A stretch of DNA of 64,000 nt from Fervidibacter sinensis. Lineage in GTDB: Bacteria > Armatimonadota > Fervidibacteria > Fervidibacterales > Fervidibacteraceae. Below the pieces are notes generated by a model that saw nothing but the letters and a program-made list of their open reading frames with translations, had not been told where the DNA came from and ran no database searches. The position numbers and the translations under genes were made by a program. The DNA is taken from assembly GCA_032161045.1 (NCBI GenBank), contig JAVHTH010000002.1. One strand, given 5' to 3'. Below, one piece after another: positions 55,881 through 64,000 of this stretch. The first letter of the stretch is position 1, and each line of letters starts with the position of its first letter.

Positions 55881-58800
55881 TTAACGAACCGTCCTACCCT
55901 TCTCCACCGCGATTTCTTCAATTTCAATGGCATGCCGTTCTTTTTCACGGCTCGGAAACAGCCACGCACCGAAACATACATTCACCGCAGCAATGTTTTC
56001 GGGTCTCAATCGGTCATCTTTTCCGCCACGACCTTGCGGGGTTGTTCCCCAGTGAGCGAAGTGGCGAAGCGATGAAAGTGGTAAACGAATTTCTCGCCAA
56101 TTTGTTGTCAAGTCAACCACCGTTCCCCAAGGTGTGCCATCCCGCTCAATCAAGACGATTTCAACTCGGTTTGTAACAGGCGTCACACATCTGGCTTTCA
56201 CAACCAGAGTGTCACACTGTACAAGTTCATCGCTACGGGGCATCAATTCTTCCAACATATCGTTTCGGAAGGAGACTGAACTTGGCGGTGGGTTGAAACC
56301 ATCAACGGCAATTTGCAAAGCAACTCGGTTCATCCCACCGACAAGACTTGTGCGAACGGGGACATCACCCTGCACTGTAACTTGGTCGCGTTCAGCGCTG
56401 AAGAGAACTATGGGCGCACCTTTGGGCAAAATAGTCAACTCCCAAACTTTAGGCTTTATCGCAATGCTTTCAATCTCAAGACCATGGGGCATACCCCTTT
56501 CTTCACCGTAAAGCCATGCACCAAAGACGATGGAAATTTCGGAAAGTTGTGAGGCTTGCAACCTTTGCCTTTTCGTCCCCCAAAGTGGTCTCAATTTTTC
56601 CAAAGGCAGTTCAACATCGCGCCAAACAGTTGTCAAGGGAACATCGTATCCGAAGGCTGAACCGTCTCGCTCAACCAAACCAACTTCAACCGCTCCGGTT
56701 TGCGGGTAAAGGCTTCGTGCGCGAACTACGAGAGCGAGACTTGAAGCGTCTTCAATGGGCAAGTTGACATTGGAAATTTTCAACCTAACTCCAGCGCAAC
56801 TTGGCGGTTCACCAAAACCTGTTGCCGTCAATTTAAGTGCCCACTTTCCTGCTTGGCTTCCCTGCACGATTTCCGCTGTTGCTTTGTGGTGAGCAGGTCC
56901 AGAGTAGGAAATTGATGGCGGTTTATCGCTTTCACGAACGGAGAAAATCATTTGTGGTTGAAGCACGCCAAGCCAAACGCTCGGTTCACCTTTCAACTTG
57001 GTTGGGAAAGTCAAAACATCCTTCCCGACCTTAACGCTAATGCAATACGAGACTCTCCCCGCCTTAAGCCAATCACTTGGGATCGCGGCTTGGTATCGGT
57101 AAGCTTTCCTGAGTTTCATTGGGAGTGAACGAAAATCTTTTTCGCCGTCGCTTTTCAAGTGGAGTGTGACTTTCTCTGGATCAAGGTGCGATGCAACTAT
57201 AGCGACAATTGTTAAAGGCTTCCCTTCAACCCATTCGCGGACAGGTTCGTGCCAAACTGTCAAGGGAGCGTCCTTACTTGGTGGCGCGTAAAACTCGCGA
57301 AGCCCAACGGCGACTGGTAACTGAACTTTTTCAAGTTCAACCTTCGCACCTTGGCGCCTGAGCAGGTATACTCCCGGACGAATTGGGAAACTTCCATTGA
57401 CCGCTTTTGTTCGGAACTTGTTGCCTTCGTTCAGGGGTTCAACAATGAAGTCTTTGCCCAAATCAGGCAAGTTGATTTTCATTCTGCGCTCACGCCAATA
57501 AATCCTTGACACTTCTCGTTCAACGCTCGGTCTTCCATAAGGGTCATTCACCCAAACTGCGTCGGGGTAAACCTCAAGCTTCCAAATACCTCTTGACAAC
57601 TTTTCAAGGAAGTATGCGCCGGTGCCTTCATACTGAACAACGAATGATGAACCGCACCCAATTATCCGCTCCAATTTTTCGGGCGCAGTCGGTCTTGTCT
57701 TCGTGTCATTGGAGTAGAAAAATTCCCGCTCCGTTACCATCTCGCTCAAATCTTCCTCGTAACTGACTCGGAACGGACCGAAGCGGGTGCTTTCTGGGTA
57801 GCGCCCGTAAGTTTTCAACCTCGGTAGTCGGTGAAATGCCTCAGCAGCGATGATGAAACTCACCGCTTTATTTGGCGTGTAAACGAGGTTGAGATAATGC
57901 GTTTGCCAGTTGATGTTAAATGGAGCGAGGGGCAGAACATCGTATTGAAACTGAGCGGCAATTTGAGCGCCGCCGCTCCTAAAAGCGCGAGCCATTGCTG
58001 GGTAAATGTAACTTCCCGGCACATCAGCGGCGTCAAACTCGTAAACGATTTTTGCCTTCTTTGCAAGTTCAGGCGCTCTCATTGATGGGTAATCGTCAAC
58101 TATGGGCAAAAAGTTTCGCTTAAGCGACCGACCTGAAACCAACCCTGTTGGATACCAAACGAAACTACAGCCATCAACGATGGAATCGCGAACCGCTGCG
58201 AACCTATTATCCCAACCGTTGTAGAAGAGCGGTTTTTTACAACCAGTTTTTCGTATCGCGTTCGCAAGCGCGTTTATGTAATCCCTAACCTGCTCGTCGG
58301 TTGTGCCCGGCGGGTAAAGCGGCTCATTGATGAGTTCAAATCCGACGATTGCTGGGTCATCTTTGTAGGCGAGACCTGTGTAGCGGTTGACATGTTGGAC
58401 GAATTGAGCAAGGTAATTTTGCTGTGCTCTTATCGCAGTCAAGTCGGTTGTCATCTGGTGCATGGTGAAAAAGTTTGAGAAGCCGTTGCTTGGGTTCGGC
58501 GTCGGCCACCACGCAATCGGGGTTAAAAGCGTGTAAATGCCTCGTTCTTTCGCCTTCGCGATGAGATAGTCAAGCAGGCGAAGGTGCTCATTGTCAATCA
58601 AGTTCCCTTCCCTGTCGCTGATTTCCCTATCCCAAACATGCAGCCGAATTAAGTCAAGCCCCATGCGAGCAAGATGAAGCAAATCACGGTCAATCGTTTC
58701 TTCAATGGAGATGCCAAGCGACTTCAGTTGGTAGTAGTCAATGGAAAACGGGGCGTAATAGTTTACACCGAACAAGGCGACTTCTTCGCCAGAATCTTGC

Positions 58801-58922
58801 CATCTCAGAAATCCGTTCTCGTCAACCAAAGCCGTTCGGTTAGCGGGCTGCCAATTGACTTGACTTGAGGAAAAAGATGTTATCGCCAACGCAAAAAGTA
58901 GCGAAACCGAATTGAATTTCAC
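55881..58922 (-). CDS. Exported GH5-like glycoside hydrolase with duplicated C-terminal domains
   Basis: Secreted protein of 1013 residues. Signal peptide about 1-20. The catalytic barrel (about 30-400) has LIRLHVWDREISD, acid/base Glu200 in FELINEPLYPP and a probable nucleophile Glu295 in KIVYEFDAADV, in GH5/GH-A clan order. Two copies of a beta-sandwich, carbohydrate-binding-like unit sit at about 690-825 and 865-1010; both have VEVGLVERDGS / VEIVLIERDGT, W-R-(D/E)-x-x-L-P-L and FGAWL(Y/F). GTG 58922 has AGGTGA. Probable cellulase/mannanase-like role on plant or algal glycans. Confidence 0.82.
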   Translation of the reverse strand: MKFNSVSLLFALAITSFSSSQVNWQPANRTALVDENGFLRWQDSGEEVALFGVNYYAPFSIDYYQLKSLGISIEETIDRDLLHLARMGLDLIRLHVWDREISDREGNLIDNEHLRLLDYLIAKAKERGIYTLLTPIAWWPTPNPSNGFSNFFTMHQMTTDLTAIRAQQNYLAQFVQHVNRYTGLAYKDDPAIVGFELINEPLYPPGTTDEQVRDYINALANAIRKTGCKKPLFYNGWDNRFAAVRDSIVDGCSFVWYPTGLVSGRSLKRNFLPIVDDYPSMRAPELAKKAKIVYEFDAADVPGSYIYPAMARAFRSGGAQIAAQFQYDVLPLAPFNINWQTHYLNLVYTPNKAVSFIIAAEAFHRLPRLKTYGRYPESTRFGPFRVSYEEDLSEMVTEREFFYSNDTKTRPTAPEKLERIIGCGSSFVVQYEGTGAYFLEKLSRGIWKLEVYPDAVWVNDPYGRPSVEREVSRIYWRERRMKINLPDLGKDFIVEPLNEGNKFRTKAVNGSFPIRPGVYLLRRQGAKVELEKVQLPVAVGLREFYAPPSKDAPLTVWHEPVREWVEGKPLTIVAIVASHLDPEKVTLHLKSDGEKDFRSLPMKLRKAYRYQAAIPSDWLKAGRVSYCISVKVGKDVLTFPTKLKGEPSVWLGVLQPQMIFSVRESDKPPSISYSGPAHHKATAEIVQGSQAGKWALKLTATGFGEPPSCAGVRLKISNVNLPIEDASSLALVVRARSLYPQTGAVEVGLVERDGSAFGYDVPLTTVWRDVELPLEKLRPLWGTKRQRLQASQLSEISIVFGAWLYGEERGMPHGLEIESIAIKPKVWELTILPKGAPIVLFSAERDQVTVQGDVPVRTSLVGGMNRVALQIAVDGFNPPPSSVSFRNDMLEELMPRSDELVQCDTLVVKARCVTPVTNRVEIVLIERDGTPWGTVVDLTTNWREIRLPLSSLRHFAHWGTTPQGRGGKDDRLRPENIAAVNVCFGAWLFPSREKERHAIEIEEIAVEKGRTVR

Positions 58923-59196
58923 AACCTTTCACCTACCCCACCACTCGTTGTGAAGGGCCGCGTCCACGGTAAATTGTATGGCATATCTCAATCCCGAATG
59001 GATCCCAGTCGCAGGCGAGCGCCTGTTCGCTGACAGGAGCCGGCTCCGACAAGGGTATTGTGCTGGCTTTCAACAAAACAAGCAAAGGGGACAGAATCAA
59101 AACCCCGCGCAACCTTGCCATCAATAATTCAGCGGCGTTAAAGTTTGTCTCAGCAGGTTTAACAGTCATACGCAATGACCTGAAGAGGTGGTGAGT

Positions 59197-60801
59197 GTGA
59201 AAGTTGCAGGTTCATCTTTGTCGTTTTCAAAGCAACCGTTAGAAGTCGCCTTACGAGAGTTGTCAAGTTTGGGCTTCGCCTTCGTTGACATCGGAGCGAT
59301 GGAAGGTTGGGCTCACATCAATCCATCCGAAGTCGCTTCGCAACCTGAGAAGTTTGCCGTGAGGCTCCGAGAACTTTGCGAACAAAATCGGCTCAAGCCA
59401 GTTGCACTAAACGCTGGCTTAGGGACAGATGACTTGACAGAACAGCAACGAAGAATGGAAGGGCTTTGTGTCCTTGCACAAAAGTTAGGTATTCCAGTCA
59501 TCACTTTGGGCACGGCAAAGCGGGGAACATCATTGGAGCAAGAAGTTCAAAGGTTGAGGCAACTCGTAGCGGTTGCCCGTAAGTTCATGGTCACCATCGC
59601 AATTGAGCCACACTTTTTCCAAATCGCTGAAGATCCGAAGGTCGCTTTGGCACTCGTTGAACGAGTTGACGGGTTGAAAATTACGCTTGATCCATCTCAT
59701 TTCGCAATTCAGGGACTGAGGCTTGATGACTACCGATTTTTGCTCCCGCATGTCGCCCATGTCCATTTTCGTGATGCAGGGAGCAAAGGTTGGGAGGAAG
59801 TGCAAGTCCCTGTAGGGAAGGGTTGCGTTGAGTTTGGAGCGATTGTCAAGGCTCTAAGGGAAGTTGGTTACGACGGTGCAATTTCGTGCGAATACATTGA
59901 CACCATCGGTGACATTGACATCCGCGAGAACTTGCTGGCGCTAAAGTCGCTTTTGCTTTCCCTGATAGCCGATAACGGTTCAGGTCGCTATCATATTGGC
60001 GGTGAAACTATTGAAAGGAGGCGGACGAAGATGAGGAAGATTCCTGTGGCGGTGCAACTTTATTCGGTGCGTGAGGATTGCGCAAAGGATTTGCAGGGGA
60101 CGCTGAAAGCGATTGCGGAGATGGGTTACGAAGGTGTGGAGTTTGCTGGATATCACGGACGGAGTGCCGAAGAGTTGCGAAAGATGCTTGACGATTTAGG
60201 GCTAAAGGTTGCGGGGACTCATACGGGAATTGACACCCTTCGCGGAGATGAACTCAAGCGAACGATTGAGTTCAACCAAATCCTCGGCAACAAGTTCCTC
60301 ATCATCCCATGGATCGGAGAAGAGTGGCGACGCACTAAGGACGATTGGCTTAGGTTTGCCGATTTCCTCAATGAGTTGGCTGAGAAAGTCAAGCCGGAGG
60401 GCATGTTCGTTGGTTACCACAACCATCACTTTGAGTTCCAGCAGCAGTTTGATGGTCAGAACCTTTGGGATATACTCTTCAGCGCGACCAAACCGGAAGT
60501 TGTCATGCAACTTGACACCGGCAACGCCATGCACGGAGGAATAAGTGCCGATGAGGTCGTTAACATCCTCAAGCGCTACCCCGGTCGGGCAAAGACTATC
60601 CACTTGAAAGAATTTTCGTCAACGAACCCAAAGGCAATCATTGGGGAAGGAGAAGTCAAGTGGAAGGAAGTCTTGACACTTTGCGACACCATTGGCGGGA
60701 CCGAATGGTTCATCATTGAACAAGAGACTTACGCCTACCCGCCGATTGAGTGCGTGCGAAGGTGCTTGGAGAACTTGAAAGCGATCATGGCTGAACTTTG
60801 A
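59197..60801 (+). CDS. Fused sugar-phosphate isomerase/epimerase pair
   Basis: One reading frame of 534 residues encoding two TIM-barrel isomerase/epimerase (AP endonuclease 2) domains. The first (about 1-255) has IEPHFFQ, LKITLDPSHFAIQG, VAHVHFRDAGSKG and AISCEYIDT metal sites. The second (279 to end) has VAVQLYSVREDCAKDL, GVEFAGYHG, VGYHNHHFEF, VVMQLDTGNAMHGG, IHLKEFSS and FIIEQET. A linker of about 24 residues (NGSGRYHIGG) joins them. Bases 60015-60022 (AAAGGAGG) form a ribosome site before an ATG at 60031, so the second half could also be made alone. It starts at GTG 59197 after GAGGTGG. A recent gene fusion is likely. Confidence 0.85.
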   Translation: MKVAGSSLSFSKQPLEVALRELSSLGFAFVDIGAMEGWAHINPSEVASQPEKFAVRLRELCEQNRLKPVALNAGLGTDDLTEQQRRMEGLCVLAQKLGIPVITLGTAKRGTSLEQEVQRLRQLVAVARKFMVTIAIEPHFFQIAEDPKVALALVERVDGLKITLDPSHFAIQGLRLDDYRFLLPHVAHVHFRDAGSKGWEEVQVPVGKGCVEFGAIVKALREVGYDGAISCEYIDTIGDIDIRENLLALKSLLLSLIADNGSGRYHIGGETIERRRTKMRKIPVAVQLYSVREDCAKDLQGTLKAIAEMGYEGVEFAGYHGRSAEELRKMLDDLGLKVAGTHTGIDTLRGDELKRTIEFNQILGNKFLIIPWIGEEWRRTKDDWLRFADFLNELAEKVKPEGMFVGYHNHHFEFQQQFDGQNLWDILFSATKPEVVMQLDTGNAMHGGISADEVVNILKRYPGRAKTIHLKEFSSTNPKAIIGEGEVKWKEVLTLCDTIGGTEWFIIEQETYAYPPIECVRRCLENLKAIMAEL

Positions 60802-60815
60802 CGAGGGAACGAGTA

Positions 60816-60843
60816 AGGGCGGGCAAAAGCCCGCCCTGTTTTT
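60816..60843 (+). terminator. Rho-independent terminator after the isomerase gene
   Basis: Perfect 9-bp stem AGGGCGGGC / GCCCGCCCT with AAAA loop, followed by GTTTTT, beginning 15 bp after the stop. Confidence 0.92.
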
Positions 60844-60911
60844 AGGTCAAACGGGGTTTTCCGCCCGCTTCCCGCTAATGCAAATCTCGGTCGGGATTGG
60901 GGGTGAAATTT

Positions 60912-61463
60912 GTGACGCGAGATGAGGCGTGGCAGTTGGTTTGTGAGTGGATCCAGAACGAGAACATGCGAAAACACTTGCTTGCCGTTGAAGCGGCGAT
61001 GAGGTTTTATGCTCGTAAGTTCGGCGAGGACGAGGAGAAGTGGGGTTTAGTGGGATTGCTTCATGATTTGGATTACGAAAAGCACCCCGAGCCACCTGAA
61101 CATCCCATTGTTGGGGCTAACTTCTTGAGAGAAAGAGGTTTGCCTGAAGATATGGTGAAGGCAATCGCCGCTCATGCAGATTGGACAGGAATCCCTCGCG
61201 ATACGCTTATGGCGAAAGCGTTATTTGCATGCGACGAATTAACCGGTTTCCTCGTCGCTTGCGCTTTGGTGATGCCAAACAAGAAACTGAGTGAAGTCAG
61301 GGTTGACACAGTTATCCGCAAAATGAAGGACAAATCCTTTGCCCGAAAAGTCAGCCGTGAGGACATCGTTCGCGGCGCTGAGGAATTGGGTATCCCGCTT
61401 GAAGAACACATCGCCAATGTCCTAACCGCAATGAATGGTATTTCCGACCAGTTGGGATTATGA
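60912..61463 (+). CDS. HD-domain phosphohydrolase
   Basis: Metal-dependent phosphohydrolase of 183 residues. HD motif: LLHDLDYEKHP near 52, preceded by KHLLAVEAAMR (first His) and followed by AIAAHADWTG and FACDELTGF. The fold is that of small HDIG proteins thought to hydrolyse nucleotide phosphates. I chose GTG 60912, with GGGGGTG 6 nt upstream; TTG 60897 and GTG 60903 are alternatives. It lies just after the isomerase terminator, so it has its own transcript. Substrate unknown. Confidence 0.88.
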   Translation: MTRDEAWQLVCEWIQNENMRKHLLAVEAAMRFYARKFGEDEEKWGLVGLLHDLDYEKHPEPPEHPIVGANFLRERGLPEDMVKAIAAHADWTGIPRDTLMAKALFACDELTGFLVACALVMPNKKLSEVRVDTVIRKMKDKSFARKVSREDIVRGAEELGIPLEEHIANVLTAMNGISDQLGL

Positions 61464-61464
61464 A

Positions 61465-61560
61465 GTGCCGTCAAATTAAGTGCGGGGTTCGGAATGCGAT
61501 GTGCTGAGTAAAACAATAACATCGCACCTCGCACTTAGCACTCCGCACAGATTTTTGATG
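61465..61560. repeat. Quasi-periodic intergenic tract
   Basis: Words GTGCGGGGTTCGGAATGCGATGTGC and, on the other side of an A-rich spacer, ACATCGCACCTCGCACTTAG form an imperfect inverted repeat (GCGATGTGCT / ACATCGCAC), which could fold as a hairpin. Related words occur near 1461 and 63580. Confidence 0.45.
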
Positions 61561-61641
61561 CTACTTCGCTGTCGCTTCGTGGCTCACTATATAGACGATA
61601 TCGGTGTGGCATTTTTCAACTTCATGCGGAGGTGATAGGCG

Positions 61642-63516
61642 ATGGTGTGGAGTATCTCGTGGGCGATGTTGGCGGTTTGTTTGATGGCTATGGCTGTGGG
61701 AGCAGTTGAGTTGGTTAGAGATGGCAAGCCAAAAGCGAGCATTGTGGCACCATCCGAAGGTCCTCCTTCTTACGCGGCGGAAGTCCTTCAACGCTACATT
61801 GAACAAGTGAGTGGAGCAAAATTGCCCATCGTTCGTGAAAGCCAAAGAGTGACAGGAGCAAAAGTAATCATTCGGGTTCGGAAGGGAACGGCGAAACTCG
61901 ACGGATTTCGCATCAAAGCGAACAAAGACACAGTGCTCATTGAGGCTTCTATCCCGCGAGGTTGTGTTTACGGTGCCTACGCTTTGCTGGAAGAAATTGG
62001 GTGTCGCTTTTACGGTCCAGAGCCATTGGGGGTTGTCATCCCAAAGAAGCGAAACATTTCAATTCGCGACGGTCTCGACATTCTAAGAGAGCCTGCCTTT
62101 GAGAATCGCCTTCCATCTTACGGTGGGGCGGAACTGAACGCTTGTTGGGGCTTCAATTTTACGGGTTACACGAAAGACCCAAAGCGACGAGAACTCATTA
62201 ACCGAATTGGGCTTAAGACTTGGCGATGGGGACATATTTGGCCTCAACTTATTGAGTATCAGTTCTTTGCTGACGGGCGACCGCCTGTGAAGATGGACTA
62301 TTCTGACAAACAAGATTGGTTGCCTGCCGATGAACAGGGGGTCCGCCGTCCGAACCCATCTTGGGACGCCCCTGCCGGGCAAACCCTTTGCTTCTCTAAC
62401 CCTGATGCTTTCAAATGGTTCGTTGAAAACGCCGTCAATTGGGTGCTTTACAATTGCCCCGATGCCGATTACATCAGCATGTGGTCAGCGGATACGGCAG
62501 ATTTATCGCTTTGTCAATGCGAGAAGTGCAAGGCAAGGGGTTGGACACCGACGGATTGGTATATCCACATTCACAACGAAATTTGGCGCCTGCTGAAGGC
62601 TAAGGGTTTCAAGGGCTCTTTCGGTTGGATCGCTTATCACGGTAGTGAGGAACCACCACAGCAAGTCAAATTGCTTGAGAACGGTAGGGACATGGATTTG
62701 CTTTATGCCCCTCGCCCGAGGGGAGCATCAATGCATGGACCGATCACGAACGACCACTCCGTTAATGTTGCCTACAGGGAAAACATTCAACGGTGGCGCA
62801 AATACCTCAGCAACTTTAAGGGCACGCGGACAGTGTTTGAGTACTACTTTGACCTCGTGCTGCTTGGGCATTTGCCTGCAGGCAGGGTTTTCCTCATTCC
62901 AAAGCCAGAGGACATGAAGGAAGAAATGCGGTTTTATCTCTCGCAAGGCTTTAACGGCTTCTTTGATTGTGACCCGCCTTCCGGTGCATTCTTCCCTGAT
63001 CCACTGCGTAAGTGGCTTTATCGCAAACTTTTGTGGGACATCAACTTGGACATTGAGGCAGCAAAACGAGACTTTTTCCAGAACTACTACGGACCCGCAG
63101 CGAAGATCGTGCGTGAGGTCAGGGAGGAAGTTGAACGGCTGATGTTTGAGGAAATCAAGTGGCCAATGTGGTCGCCAGCGCACTATGCTGACAGACCAAT
63201 AAAGCGTTTGAGGGAACTTGAGGCGAAACTGGACGAAGCAATCGCTAAAGTCGGCAAAGACGAAATTTTGAGACAGCGGATTGAGGTCATGAAGTTGTGG
63301 GTCCGCTACTGCGCCTTGGCGAAAGAGAGCGAGTATCACATCAAAATCACTCGTGACAGACAGAAGGGGCGAGAAGTTGAGTTGAGTATCCGTAAACTCT
63401 TTGAAGAGAACCGCGACTTCCTCGTCAAAACAGGCTTAATGGGCGAAAGCGATGTCAGGTTTGTTGCTGAAAGCGTCGTTGACTACAACTTGAATGTCTA
63501 TTTCGGCGGAAAATGA
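61642..63516 (+). CDS. Exported DUF4838/alpha-glucuronidase-like protein
   Basis: Secreted protein of 624 residues with a signal peptide (about 1-21, MAMAVGAVE). The N-terminal GH20/GH67-like beta-alpha domain has YAAEVLQRYIEQVSG, GCVYGAYALLEEIGCRFYGP. The DUF4838 barrel follows (ISMWSADTADLSLCQCEKC, WIAYHGSEEPP). Two CxxC-like Cys pairs are visible. Members associate with glucuronidase or hexosaminidase-like folds, but DUF4838 enzymes are uncharacterised. ATG 61642 has CGGAGGTGAT upstream. Context fits uronic-acid-containing glycans. Confidence 0.85.
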   Translation: MVWSISWAMLAVCLMAMAVGAVELVRDGKPKASIVAPSEGPPSYAAEVLQRYIEQVSGAKLPIVRESQRVTGAKVIIRVRKGTAKLDGFRIKANKDTVLIEASIPRGCVYGAYALLEEIGCRFYGPEPLGVVIPKKRNISIRDGLDILREPAFENRLPSYGGAELNACWGFNFTGYTKDPKRRELINRIGLKTWRWGHIWPQLIEYQFFADGRPPVKMDYSDKQDWLPADEQGVRRPNPSWDAPAGQTLCFSNPDAFKWFVENAVNWVLYNCPDADYISMWSADTADLSLCQCEKCKARGWTPTDWYIHIHNEIWRLLKAKGFKGSFGWIAYHGSEEPPQQVKLLENGRDMDLLYAPRPRGASMHGPITNDHSVNVAYRENIQRWRKYLSNFKGTRTVFEYYFDLVLLGHLPAGRVFLIPKPEDMKEEMRFYLSQGFNGFFDCDPPSGAFFPDPLRKWLYRKLLWDINLDIEAAKRDFFQNYYGPAAKIVREVREEVERLMFEEIKWPMWSPAHYADRPIKRLRELEAKLDEAIAKVGKDEILRQRIEVMKLWVRYCALAKESEYHIKITRDRQKGREVELSIRKLFEENRDFLVKTGLMGESDVRFVAESVVDYNLNVYFGGK

Positions 63517-63544
63517 GTTTTTGGGCTCAATGGGAATCTTGCGC

Positions 63545-63745
63545 GATTTTGGGCGAGGTTCCTGCCGAGCCGATAATGGGTGCTGGGTGCGATGTGCAGG
63601 GGTGCGGTGTTGATTGTAAGAATTCGCCAAATTGGAAGATGGGTAGTTGGGCGAGTTGGGATTTTAAGCAAGTAGCGTTGCGGCTTTGTCTGCGACGGTC
63701 GTTAAAACCACCGTCACCCATATAGGACGACGCTACCAATGTTAT
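63545..63745. repeat. Repeat-rich gap before the UroD-like gene
   Basis: 268-bp gap without a gene. Hairpin 63552-63571 (GGCGAGG/CCGAGCC, loop TTCCTG), a word tract 63580-63665 (GGGTGCTGGGTGCGATGTGC, then AGTTGGGCGAGTTGGG) and the element 63700-63745 with GTCACCCATATAGGACGACG matching 22745-22785. Confidence 0.6.
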
Positions 63746-63784
63746 CCTAACGCGCAACATTCGCCAACTTGTTGTAAAAGAAGT

Positions 63785-64000
63785 TCAATATTCGCCGTAT
63801 TTGCGCACAAGTTCCATAACCCGGCAATATTGCTCAAAACTGACCGTTGGCGGGACCGAATGGTCGCTGTGGTAAATGTAACCGCCACCGACTTTTGCGA
63901 CTTCAAATTTGCTGCGAATTTCCTCCTCAATCACTTTCGGGTCGGGATGAGCCATTTTCATGACATCAATGTTGCCCATGAAAGCCAGTCTATCCCCGTA
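63785..64000 (-). CDS. Uroporphyrinogen-decarboxylase-family protein (C-terminal part, runs off the window)
   Basis: The last 71 residues of a UroD-like protein: YGDRLAFMGNIDVMKMA near the window edge, then GGGYIYHSDHSVPPTVSFEQ, with the SDHSVPP segment close to the C-terminal conserved block of the family. Such paralogues, common in this type of genome, act in corrinoid/methyl transfer or demethylation rather than haem synthesis. The gene continues beyond base 64000, so length and start are unknown. Confidence 0.85.
   Translation of the reverse strand, partial: YGDRLAFMGNIDVMKMAHPDPKVIEEEIRSKFEVAKVGGGYIYHSDHSVPPTVSFEQYCRVMELVRKYGEY

Noticed and set aside
58933..59175. 80-codon open frame on the minus strand
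   Set aside because: No ribosome site and no family; the hydrophobic stretch is chance. It occupies the divergent promoter region.
1..64000. tRNA or rRNA genes, CRISPR arrays, insertion sequences, prophage
   Set aside because: I saw no cloverleaf with GTTC-type arm, no rRNA sequence, no regularly spaced direct repeats, and no transposase or phage structural protein. YvlD is only named holin by family.

Overview
The window is chromosomal DNA from a diderm bacterium, most plausibly Armatimonadota or a close relative (the Fervidibacteria type). This placement is inference. It rests on a DUF1559-type prepilin with the N-terminal signal and H-x9-DG ending common in that phylum, an outer-membrane porin tethered by an SLH domain, several Tat-exported sulfatases and Gfo/Idh oxidoreductases, and many secreted glycoside hydrolases. 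Base composition is near 50 % GC. GTG and TTG starts are common, and good GGAGG/AGGTGA ribosome sites let many starts be chosen. I found no tRNA, rRNA, CRISPR array, insertion sequence or prophage.

Layout. 0-6 kb: hslU, then a minus-strand housekeeping run (phosphoesterase, rimI-like, ftsY, yjbQ, rlmI-like). 6-19 kb: DUF1537 sugar kinase, a TPP-dependent IorA-like oxidoreductase subunit, a PIN toxin with a small partner, galU with a glucuronokinase-like GHMP kinase, a DadA-like oxidase, rsmE/HAD phosphatase/rsmG, a prepilin, a YdjC deacetylase, a YvlD membrane protein and a lone sugar-binding protein. 19-26.5 kb: a signalling block of exported TPR-CHAT protein, small lipoprotein, CHASE2 hybrid histidine kinase and FecR-domain protein. 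26.5-31.7 kb: enolase-superfamily enzyme, a cold-shock protein with a structured leader, an LppM-like lipoprotein, tatD, and an SLH-collagen-coiled-coil porin with a strong promoter and terminator. 32-41 kb: carbohydrate genes (two GH42-like hydrolases, a frameshifted amidohydrolase, Gfo/Idh, MDR dehydrogenase) plus thiI. 41-47 kb: a sulfatase locus with its radical-SAM maturase. 47-64 kb: hypF, SUMF1-like and ApbE proteins, Gfo/Idh, a frameshifted glycosyltransferase, a GH5-like hydrolase, a fused sugar isomerase, an HD protein, a DUF4838 protein and the end of a UroD-like gene.

How the genes work together. The eastern two thirds reads as polysaccharide scavenging: exported hydrolases and sulfatases deconstruct sulfated or uronic-acid-containing glycans, the maturase activates the Cys-type sulfatases, and isomerases, oxidoreductases and kinases process the released sugars. 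The glucuronokinase/GalU pair could return free glucuronate to UDP-glucuronate.

Most unusual signals: (1) the cold-shock gene leader can form two mutually exclusive hairpins, one burying the Shine-Dalgarno in a perfect 15-bp stem; (2) dispersed hairpin repeats keep loop and flanks while the stem arms change; (3) one repeat copy sits in frame inside the TPR-CHAT coding sequence; (4) a TPR-CHAT/CHASE2/FecR signalling neighbourhood; (5) an SLH-collagen porin; (6) a two-domain isomerase whose second half keeps its own ribosome site; (7) a sulfatase-like protein with Thr at the formylglycine position. Two genes carry single-base homopolymer frameshifts, which may be assembly errors.
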